Shown piece after piece: positions 7,633 to 14,144 of a DNA stretch of 15,757 bases; position 1 is the first letter of the stretch, and the number at the start of each line of letters is the position of its first letter. Below the pieces are notes generated by a model that did not search any database, was not told the DNA's origin, and saw only the letters and a list, made by a program, of their open reading frames with translations. Origin of the DNA: Bacilli bacterium (lineage in GTDB: Bacteria > Bacillota_I > Bacilli_A > RF39 > UBA660); NCBI GenBank assembly GCA_016297695.1, contig JAEDGC010000041.1, positions 1 to 15,757 of the forward strand. The letters run 5' to 3'. The translations under genes were made by a program, and so were the position numbers.

Positions 7633-8379
7633 GTGATTAATGTGAATGTACCAAAAGTACAAGAGGGGCTAAAACCAGTACATATAAATTGTACAAAAGA
7701 AAGTATTGCAGACACTGTTATAATGCCTGGAGATCCATTAAGAGCTAAATATATAGCTGAAAAATTTCTAGATAATTATGAGCTTGTAAGTGATACAAGA
7801 AACATGTTTGCATTTACTGGATATTATAAGAATAAAAGGGTTACAGTGATGGGTTCTGGCATGGGTATGCCTTCTATGAGTATTTATGCTTTTGAACTTT
7901 TTTACTTTTTTGGAGTAAAAAAAATTATTAGAATTGGAACTTGTGGCGGTCTTAAAGAAAACATGAATGTAGGTGAGTTAATCCTTGCAACTTCATCTTA
8001 TAACGAAGGAAGTTTTGCTTATTCGTATAATGGAAAGAATGTTCATTTAGTTAATTCCACTTCAACACTAAATAATGTACTTAAAGAAGTTGCGAGAAAT
8101 AAAGGATTAATAATTCATGAAGGAACAGTAATTACTACTGAACAATTTAGTTTCTATTCTGATACAGAACATGTTTTAGCTCGAGTACCTGAAAATATTG
8201 ATTTAATTGGTGAAGAAATGGAATCATTTGCACTGTTTTGTATTGCAAACAGTTTTGAAAAAGAAGCTGCTTGTATTCTTACAATAGTTGATAGTAAATT
8301 CAAAAATGATTTTATGTCAATAGAAGAAAGAGAAACATCATTAAACAATATGATACTACTAGCACTAGATTCTATTTAA
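7633..8379 (+). CDS. deoD: Purine nucleoside phosphorylase, DeoD type
   Basis: Phosphorolyses purine (deoxy)nucleosides to a free base and (deoxy)ribose-1-phosphate in nucleoside salvage. It belongs to the hexameric, cytoplasmic trimeric/hexameric PNP superfamily. The protein has 248 residues from the GTG at 7633. It contains PVHIN (15-19, carrying the His donated to the neighbouring subunit), MPGDPLRAK (31-39, phosphate binding), RIGTCGG (100-106), EEMESF (194-199, ribose binding), the catalytic Asp220 in TIVDS, and Arg233. Compared with typical DeoD it has about 12-15 extra N-terminal residues. An in-frame GTG at 7642 is an alternative start with better distance to the GAGAG-like SD, and there is no ATG option. 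Nothing in the gene suggests loss of function. Confidence 0.92.
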   Translation: MINVNVPKVQEGLKPVHINCTKESIADTVIMPGDPLRAKYIAEKFLDNYELVSDTRNMFAFTGYYKNKRVTVMGSGMGMPSMSIYAFELFYFFGVKKIIRIGTCGGLKENMNVGELILATSSYNEGSFAYSYNGKNVHLVNSTSTLNNVLKEVARNKGLIIHEGTVITTEQFSFYSDTEHVLARVPENIDLIGEEMESFALFCIANSFEKEAACILTIVDSKFKNDFMSIEERETSLNNMILLALDSI

Positions 8380-8399
8380 TAACTATTTTATAGTTATAT

Positions 8400-8429
8400 A
8401 AAAAATAGTTCAGAAATGAACTATTTTTT
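8400..8429 (+). terminator. Intrinsic terminator of deoD
   Basis: A perfect 12-base stem, AAAAAATAGTTC (8400-8411) with GAACTATTTTTT (8418-8429), has a six-base loop and ends in a T-run. A smaller hairpin (8379-8385 with 8391-8397) lies just before it. The terminator stops two bases short of the -35 box of the next operon. Confidence 0.88.
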
Positions 8430-8430
8430 G

Positions 8431-8459
8431 TTGACATTATAAAGAAATAATCATATACT
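8431..8459 (+). promoter_or_regulatory. Strong promoter of the marR-ABC operon with possible operator
   Basis: TTGACA (8431-8436), a 17-base spacer and TATACT (8454-8459) make the best sigma-A promoter in the window, one mismatch from consensus. The spacer contains the inverted repeat ATTAT-N6-ATAAT (8436-8451), placed where a bound dimeric repressor would block polymerase. The first gene encodes a MarR regulator, so this is a natural autoregulatory operator candidate. Transcription should start near 8466. Confidence 0.8.
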
Positions 8460-8466
8460 GAATTAG

Positions 8467-8482
8467 TGGTTTTTTTTAACCA
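8467..8482 (+). repeat. Short inverted repeat in the marR leader
   Basis: TGGTT (8467-8471) and AACCA (8478-8482) flank a run of T. It lies at the predicted transcript start, just upstream of the GGTGGTGAG ribosome-binding region of marR. It could be a second operator or a small 5' RNA hairpin. Confidence 0.4.
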
Positions 8483-8495
8483 TGGTGGTGAGTTT

Positions 8496-8945
8496 ATGAA
8501 TAAAGATATTTTATTAGAAAAGATAATTTATTTAAATGCAAATTCAAAAAAATTATTTGACAAATCTTTAAAAGATATTGCAAAAAAATATAATTTAACA
8601 AAATCTGAGGTTTTTATACTTTCAATAATTGAGCATAATCCAAATACTTTAAAATCTTGTAATATCGTAAAGAAACATAACTTTTCTAAAGCACATGTTT
8701 CACAAGTTATTAATTCTTTAAAAGAAAAAAGATATATTGATTTAAATACTGATTCATTAGATAAAAGATATCAAAAAATTGAATTGTTAACAAAATCAAA
8801 AGATATTTTTAAAGATTTAGAAGAATCTTTTGCAAAGAATTTAAAAATTATAAAAAAAGGTCTAACAAAAGATGATATGAGTACTTTTATAAATATTATT
8901 GATAGAATAATAAATAATCTCAAAGAAAATGAGGAGGAAAAATAA
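8496..8945 (+). CDS. MarR-family transcriptional regulator
   Basis: A winged-helix DNA-binding protein, probably a dimeric repressor of its own operon that is released by a ligand or drug. The true start is the ATG at 8496 (149 residues), preceded by GGTGGTGAG. An in-frame GTG at 8466 coincides with the predicted transcription start and is excluded. The N-terminal dimerisation helix is followed by the helix-turn-helix around residues 45-78 (recognition-helix segment SKAHVSQVINSLKEK). A wing with the DxR motif follows (SLDKRYQKIELL), then C-terminal dimerisation helices. Its TAA overlaps the next ATG by one base (TAATG), and its 3' end carries the SD GAGGAGG for that gene. MarR plus a heterodimeric ABC exporter is a common drug-resistance arrangement in Bacillota; the ligand cannot be read from sequence. 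Confidence 0.88.
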   Translation: MNKDILLEKIIYLNANSKKLFDKSLKDIAKKYNLTKSEVFILSIIEHNPNTLKSCNIVKKHNFSKAHVSQVINSLKEKRYIDLNTDSLDKRYQKIELLTKSKDIFKDLEESFAKNLKIIKKGLTKDDMSTFINIIDRIINNLKENEEEK

Positions 8946-10702
8946 TGCTTAAATTATTTAAAAATTTTACAAAAAAGGATATATTTTTAATAATTATTTG
9001 TATCTCTTTGATTGCATTACAAGTTCATTTAGATTTAAAAATTCCTGATTATATGTCTGAAATAACAAGACTTGTTCAAACTGATGGTACAAAAGTTATG
9101 GATGTTTTAATAGAAGGCTTAAATATGTTATATTGTGCATTTGGAAGCTTAATTTCAGCTATAATAGTTGGGTATTTAGCATCACTTATATCAGCAACTT
9201 TTTCTAAAAATATTAGAAAGAAAATTTTTGAAAAAATTCAAGGATTTAGTATGGAAGAAATTAAGTTGTTTTCAACTAGTAGTTTAATTACTAGAACAAC
9301 TAATGATATTACTAACATTCAAATGTTTATTTCAATGGGCTTACAAATGATGATTAAAGCTCCAATTACTGCAGTATGGGCGGTAATGAAAATATTAAAT
9401 AAAAGTTGGCAGTGGAGTGCAGTTACTGCAGCCGCTGTGTTAATTTTGATTTTGATGGTTGTATTTTTAATGATAACAGTACTTCCAAAATTTAAAATTG
9501 TCCAGAAATTAATAGATAATATAAATAATTTAACTAGGGAAAATCTTACAGGTATTCGTGTAATAAGAGCTTTTAATGGAGAAGAATATCAAGAGAAAAA
9601 ATTTGAAAGTGGTAATTTAAAACTTACAAATACACAGTTATTTAATCAACGAACAATGTCAATAATGTCACCAATAATGTATTTAGTTATGAATACACTT
9701 ACGCTTGCTATCTATTTTATTGGAGCATCATTAATAAATAACGCTATTTTAAGTCTAAAAATAACTTTATTTAGTGACATGGTAGTATTTACTAGTTATG
9801 CAATGCAAGTAATAATGTCATTCTTAATGTTAGCTATGATTTTTATAATGTATCCTAGAGCAGCAGTATCTGCTGGACGTATTAATGAAGTTTTAAAAAC
9901 AGAATCTAAAATTAAAGATGGTAAAGGAGTAAAAACAACTAATGAAAAAGGTGTAGTTGAATTTAAAAATGTCTCTTTTAAATATCCAGATAGTGATGAA
10001 TATATTTTGAAAAATATTTCATTTAAAGCAAGTGCTGGTCAAACTATTGCTTTTATTGGATCAACTGGTAGTGGAAAATCAACCCTAATTAATTTAATAC
10101 CTAGGTTTTATGATGCAACTGAAGGAGAAATTTTGATTGATAATGTAAATGTTAAAGATTATACTTTAGAACAACTTCATAATAAACTTGGTTATGTTCC
10201 TCAAAAAGCTGTAATGTTTAATGGAAGTGTTAACTATAATGTTTCATATGGTAAAAATGAAAATAAAGTTACTGATAAAGAAATAAAAGAAGCTATAAAA
10301 GTAGCACAAGGTACATCTTTTGTAGAAAAAATGACAAATAAATATGAATCTATTATATCGCAAGGTGGTACAAATATTTCTGGAGGCCAAAAACAAAGAC
10401 TTGCAATAGCAAGAGCGATATGTAGAAAACCAGAAATTTATATTTTTGATGATTCTTTTAGTGCTCTTGATTATAAAACTGATTATCTTTTAAGAAAAGA
10501 ATTAAAAAAATATACCAAAGATTCAACTATTTTAATTGTAGCACAACGTATTGGAACAATTATGAATGCTGATAAAATAGTAGTGTTGGATGAAGGAAAT
10601 TGTGTTGGGATTGGTACCCATAAAGAATTATTAAAAAATTGTGCTGTTTATAAAGAAATAGCTTATTCACAATTATCAGAAAAGGAGCTAGAAAATGAGT
10701 AA
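8945..10702 (+). CDS. ABC exporter half-transporter, degenerate-site subunit
   Basis: A type IV (ABCB-like) exporter subunit of 585 residues in the cytoplasmic membrane. About six transmembrane helices fill residues 12-310, followed by one nucleotide-binding domain. That domain has Walker A GSTGSGKST (372-380), Q-loop Gln420, signature SGGQ (479-482) and Walker B ending FDD (501-503). Its catalytic Glu position is Asp503, and the switch His is Gln534 (VAQR). Both substitutions mark the catalytically impaired ATP site known from heterodimers such as BmrC/BmrD, LmrC/LmrD and TM287/TM288. The downstream gene supplies the complementary partner. It is coupled to marR by TAATG with SD GAGGAGG and overlaps the next gene by eight bases. 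The substrate is unknown, with multidrug or peptide export most likely. Confidence 0.92.
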   Translation: MLKLFKNFTKKDIFLIIICISLIALQVHLDLKIPDYMSEITRLVQTDGTKVMDVLIEGLNMLYCAFGSLISAIIVGYLASLISATFSKNIRKKIFEKIQGFSMEEIKLFSTSSLITRTTNDITNIQMFISMGLQMMIKAPITAVWAVMKILNKSWQWSAVTAAAVLILILMVVFLMITVLPKFKIVQKLIDNINNLTRENLTGIRVIRAFNGEEYQEKKFESGNLKLTNTQLFNQRTMSIMSPIMYLVMNTLTLAIYFIGASLINNAILSLKITLFSDMVVFTSYAMQVIMSFLMLAMIFIMYPRAAVSAGRINEVLKTESKIKDGKGVKTTNEKGVVEFKNVSFKYPDSDEYILKNISFKASAGQTIAFIGSTGSGKSTLINLIPRFYDATEGEILIDNVNVKDYTLEQLHNKLGYVPQKAVMFNGSVNYNVSYGKNENKVTDKEIKEAIKVAQGTSFVEKMTNKYESIISQGGTNISGGQKQRLAIARAICRKPEIYIFDDSFSALDYKTDYLLRKELKKYTKDSTILIVAQRIGTIMNADKIVVLDEGNCVGIGTHKELLKNCAVYKEIAYSQLSEKELENE

Positions 10703-13037
10703 TGAAAAATCTAGACCATCAAGAGGTCATGGACCAAATGAATTTGAAAAACCTAAAAATTTAAGTTTAGCATTAAAGAATCTTTATAAATATTTAGCTG
10801 GGTTTAAAAAGTATATTTTAATAGCATTAATATTAGCATCTTTAAGTTCAGTATTTTCAATAATTGGTCCAAATAAATTATCAGATCTAACTGATTACAT
10901 TTCAAAAGGGTTGATAGTTAATAAAAATGCTATAAATAAAATAACAGATTCTATAACTGCCGATTTAAATCAAGATAATATATCAAATGTTTCAAATGAA
11001 ATATTAAATATAGATTATGAAGATATAATAAAATTAGCATCTTCCAATTTATCTTCAGAAGATAAATTAGCAATATCTGAATTTATTCAAAGTAAGAATA
11101 TAAAGTCACTTTTAAAATTGAGTGATGAAAGTAAAGAAAAAATATTTAAAGATAGTACTATTAACGGAGTTTATATATCAAGTAAAGATAAAATTGATTT
11201 TGTTAATAAAATTTCATCTTTAAATAATACTGATAAAAAACAAATATCTAGTGTAATAATGGATATGCCCAAAAGTATTCTTACACTAATGTGTAGTGAT
11301 AGTACAATAAATGGTATATTAATCACAAAAGAAAATAAAGCTGAATTTATAACACTAATAAAAAATATAGATGCAACCTCAACAAGTGAAAAAATATATT
11401 CAGTTTTAGATAAATGTCCTAAGAGTATTAGAACATTAATAAAACCAAGTATGAATTTGAAAAAAATTAAAGATTTATGTTTATTTTTATTAATATTATA
11501 TTTAATAAGTGCATTATTTAATTTTATTCAAAGCTTTATAATGGCAGGTGTAGCAAATAATTTTGCTAAAAATTTGCGCACTAAAATATCTAAAAAAATA
11601 AATAAATTACCTTTAAAATATTTTGATACACATGAAATAGGAGATGTTTTATCAAGAGTTACCAATGATGTAGATACAATAGGTATGTCAATGTATCAGT
11701 CATTAGGATCTTTAGTGGGTGCTATTACTTTGTTTATAGGTTCAATAATTATGATGTTTTATACTAATTATATAATGGCAATTACCGCAATATTATCATC
11801 ATTAATTGGATTTATATTTATGTTTATAATACTTGGTAAATCCCAAAAATATTTTTTAGCAAGACAAGTTGAATTAGGAAAACTTAATGGCCATATTGAA
11901 GAAATATATTCTTCTCATAATGTAGTAAAAGTATACAATGGTGAAGAAGAGTCTTCTAAAAAATTTGATGAATTAAATGAATCTGTTTACAACTGTAATA
12001 GAAAAAGTCAATTTTTATCTGGTCTTATGATGCCAATTATGTCTTTTATTGGAAATTTTAGTTATGTTGCAGTATGTGTAGTGGGTGCTTTTCTTGTTAT
12101 TAATAATCAAATAACATTTGGAGTAATAATAGCATTTATAATTTATGTAAGATTATTTACATCACCATTATCCCAAATAGCTCAAGGAATGACTAATTTA
12201 CAATCTACAGCAGCTGCTAGTGAACGTGTATTTGAATTTTTAGAAGAAGAACAGATGGAAGAAGAAGCTGATAAGAAAAAGTATTTAGATCCAAAGAAAG
12301 TCAGTGGTAACATAACATTCAGTCATGTAAAATTTGGTTATGATAAAGATAAAACTATAATTAAAGATTTTAGTTGTGATGTAAAAAAAGGTGATAAGAT
12401 AGCTATAGTTGGACCTACTGGAGCAGGTAAAACTACTATGGTGAATTTACTTATGAAATTTTACAATATAAATTCTGGAAGTATTAAAATTGATGGAGTT
12501 GATATAAATGAATTAACTCGTGAAAATATCCATGAATTATTTATAATGGTATTACAAGATACATGGTTATTTAACGGTACAATTCGTGATAATATTAAGT
12601 ATAATAAAGATGATGTTAGTGATGAAGATATTTTTAAAGCTTTAGAAGTAGTAGGAGTAGATCATTTTGTAAAATCATTACCTAAAATGTTAGATTATAA
12701 AATATCTGATAATGAAAGCATTTCAGCAGGTCAAAAACAACTTCTTACTATTGCGCGAGGTATGATAGAAAATGCCCCATTTTTAATACTTGATGAAGCA
12801 ACATCATCAGTTGATACTAGAACAGAAGAAATGGTCCAAAGAGCTATGGACAAATTAACTGAAGGAAGAACTTCATTTATAATTGCTCACAGGTTATCTA
12901 CTATTAAAAATGCTACTAAAATACTTGTGATGAATGAAGGAAATATTATTGAACAAGGAACTCATGAAGAATTGCTTAAACTTAATGGATTCTATGCAGA
13001 TTTGTATAATTCTCAATTTAAAAAAGAAAATAATTAA
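10695..13037 (+). CDS. ABC exporter half-transporter, catalytic subunit with large extracellular insert
   Basis: Partner of the preceding subunit, with 780 residues, about 180-200 more than usual. TM1 is at about 38-58 and TM2 at about 260-285. Between them lies an insert of about 200 residues (59-258) that topology places outside the cell. The insert contains two related units of about 49 residues, 153-200 and 202-250, both starting DSTING and ending PKSIxTL. BmrD of B. subtilis is known to carry an extracellular domain at the same position. The nucleotide-binding domain has Walker A GPTGAGKTT (573-581), Q621, a degenerate signature SAGQ (677-680), Walker B LILDE with catalytic Glu701, and switch His732. 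It therefore contributes the competent Walker half of one site and the weak signature to the other. SD AAAGGAG lies seven bases before the ATG, inside the upstream gene. Confidence 0.92.
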   Translation: MSNEKSRPSRGHGPNEFEKPKNLSLALKNLYKYLAGFKKYILIALILASLSSVFSIIGPNKLSDLTDYISKGLIVNKNAINKITDSITADLNQDNISNVSNEILNIDYEDIIKLASSNLSSEDKLAISEFIQSKNIKSLLKLSDESKEKIFKDSTINGVYISSKDKIDFVNKISSLNNTDKKQISSVIMDMPKSILTLMCSDSTINGILITKENKAEFITLIKNIDATSTSEKIYSVLDKCPKSIRTLIKPSMNLKKIKDLCLFLLILYLISALFNFIQSFIMAGVANNFAKNLRTKISKKINKLPLKYFDTHEIGDVLSRVTNDVDTIGMSMYQSLGSLVGAITLFIGSIIMMFYTNYIMAITAILSSLIGFIFMFIILGKSQKYFLARQVELGKLNGHIEEIYSSHNVVKVYNGEEESSKKFDELNESVYNCNRKSQFLSGLMMPIMSFIGNFSYVAVCVVGAFLVINNQITFGVIIAFIIYVRLFTSPLSQIAQGMTNLQSTAAASERVFEFLEEEQMEEEADKKKYLDPKKVSGNITFSHVKFGYDKDKTIIKDFSCDVKKGDKIAIVGPTGAGKTTMVNLLMKFYNINSGSIKIDGVDINELTRENIHELFIMVLQDTWLFNGTIRDNIKYNKDDVSDEDIFKALEVVGVDHFVKSLPKMLDYKISDNESISAGQKQLLTIARGMIENAPFLILDEATSSVDTRTEEMVQRAMDKLTEGRTSFIIAHRLSTIKNATKILVMNEGNIIEQGTHEELLKLNGFYADLYNSQFKKENN

Positions 13038-13070
13038 AAAATGAAATAGCGTAAAAACTATTTCATTTTT
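13036..13070. terminator. Bidirectional terminator between the ABC operon and vanY
   Basis: A perfect 13-base stem, AAAAATGAAATAG (13037-13049) with CTATTTCATTTTT (13058-13070), has an eight-base loop. The flanking A-run and T-run give a U-tract on either strand. The TGA stop of the minus-strand vanY gene (13065-13063) lies inside the right arm. Confidence 0.88.
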
Positions 13071-14016
13071 CTATATAATAAGCATAATATTCATCAAAAG
13101 TAATGTCTTCATTTAAAATTGTAGTAGCAACATCTACTCCTACATAACGCCAGTGCCATGATTCAAATTCATATCCAGTTAAGTATTCTTTATTTTCTGG
13201 ATATCTTTCGATAAAACCATATTTATAAGCATTATTTTTTAACCATTCATATCCTTTTGAATCTTTAAATGTTTTAGCGAGTTGATTATCTATTGTAAAT
13301 ACATCAATGGCAAGTCCAGTTTGATGTTCAGAATAACCAGGTCTTGCGGCTTGTTTATCAGCTTTTATTTCTCCATACCAATTTTTATAATCTTCGTAAA
13401 TACTTTCTTGTTTTTCATATTCTCGGTAAGAAGAATTAATAATTAATTTAATTCCATCATCTTTAGCAGCATTATACATATTAATGTAAGCGTCTAATGC
13501 AATTTTTCTTAAACGGTTATTTTCATAAGCGTAAGTATTACTAATATTTGTAATATCATCATCAGAGTAATCTTTATTTAAATGATAAAATTTATTTACT
13601 AGTATTTTCTCATTTAGGGATGTATCAGCATCAATGTCATATTCATACCAATTATTATTCGCATGTACATTGACAATAGCTACAATATCTTTCGTAGATT
13701 TAACAGAATTTTCATTATAATAATTTAAATACTCATCTAAATTTTTAAATAAAAAATATTTTTCTTTAGCAAAAGTAATAATGTTTTCATTTACATCTTT
13801 TTTCAAAATATAATCTAAATTGTTCTTGTATAAATTTAATATTTCTTTAGTTTGAGTTTCATTCCAACCTTTATTTAATAGTTTATATTCATATGTTTTT
13901 GTGTATTGATAATATTTATATTTTTTTATACCAAAAATAATAAGTCCAATTATCAATATAATAATTATAATAAAACCATACAAGGCTTCTTTTTTTAATT
14001 TTTTTTTCTTTTTCAT
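13063..14016 (-). CDS. VanY-type D-alanyl-D-alanine carboxypeptidase (peptidase M15B)
   Basis: A zinc peptidase that trims the terminal D-Ala from peptidoglycan stem peptides. The protein has 317 residues. A lysine-rich N-terminus and a hydrophobic segment (about 11-30) act as signal anchor, with the rest outside the membrane. The catalytic domain occupies about 165-300. SSYREYEKQ contains Arg198, ARPGYSEHQTGLAID contains zinc ligands His231 and Asp238, and ESWHWRYVG contains catalytic Glu285 and zinc ligand His288. Residues about 45-160 form a Lys/Tyr/Asn-rich extension I cannot assign. No vanA-type resistance genes are nearby, so a housekeeping wall-remodelling role is more likely than glycopeptide resistance. 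The ATG has SD AGAGGG. It is divergent from rny with an overlapping promoter, and it ends in TGA, the only TGA stop among the genes here. Confidence 0.9.
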   Translation of the reverse strand: MKKKKKLKKEALYGFIIIIILIIGLIIFGIKKYKYYQYTKTYEYKLLNKGWNETQTKEILNLYKNNLDYILKKDVNENIITFAKEKYFLFKNLDEYLNYYNENSVKSTKDIVAIVNVHANNNWYEYDIDADTSLNEKILVNKFYHLNKDYSDDDITNISNTYAYENNRLRKIALDAYINMYNAAKDDGIKLIINSSYREYEKQESIYEDYKNWYGEIKADKQAARPGYSEHQTGLAIDVFTIDNQLAKTFKDSKGYEWLKNNAYKYGFIERYPENKEYLTGYEFESWHWRYVGVDVATTILNEDITFDEYYAYYIEK

Positions 14017-14040
14017 TTTATCCCTCTTTACTATGATTTA

Positions 14041-14069
14041 ATTATATCACGAATTTTTTTTATTGCCAA
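14041..14069 (-). promoter_or_regulatory. Promoter of the vanY-like gene
   Basis: On the minus strand TTGGCA (14069-14064), a 17-base spacer and a perfect TATAAT (14046-14041) form a near-consensus sigma-A promoter. Its -35 box overlaps that of the opposing rny promoter by five bases. Confidence 0.75.
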
Positions 14070-14091
14070 AAATAAAATTTCAATTTATAAT
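14063..14091 (+). promoter_or_regulatory. Promoter of rny
   Basis: TTGCCA (14063-14068), a 17-base spacer and a perfect TATAAT (14086-14091) form a near-consensus promoter. The start should be close to 14097. The heptamer TTGCCAA (14063-14069) serves as -35 for both this promoter and the divergent vanY promoter. Confidence 0.78.
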
Positions 14092-14095
14092 AAGC

Positions 14096-14116
14096 TTATA
14101 GATAAATAATCTATAA
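14096..14116 (+). ncRNA. Stem-loop at the 5' end of the rny leader
   Basis: TTATAGAT (14096-14103) and ATCTATAA (14109-14116) form a perfect eight-base stem with the loop AAATA. It sits at the predicted transcription start, 16 bases before the GGAGG SD, so the rny mRNA would begin with a hairpin. No separate RNA gene is implied. This is a candidate leader structure. Confidence 0.5.
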
Positions 14117-14144
14117 AAATAAATATTAAACTGGAGGAATTAAA

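Noticed and set aside
8466..8495. Upstream GTG start that would add 10 residues to the MarR regulator
   Set aside because: It coincides with the predicted transcription start and has no ribosome-binding site; the ATG at 8496 has GGTGGTGAG before it.
13063..13065. TGA read as tryptophan, as in Mycoplasma, suggested by the extreme A+T content
   Set aside because: Conserved tryptophans use TGG (for example the WHW of the VanY motif and Trp3 of RNase Y), and this TGA falls inside a terminator at the expected end of the protein.
13063..14016. Vancomycin resistance locus
   Set aside because: Only a VanY-like carboxypeptidase is present; there is no vanH, vanA/B ligase, vanX or two-component system nearby, and M15B enzymes are common housekeeping proteins.
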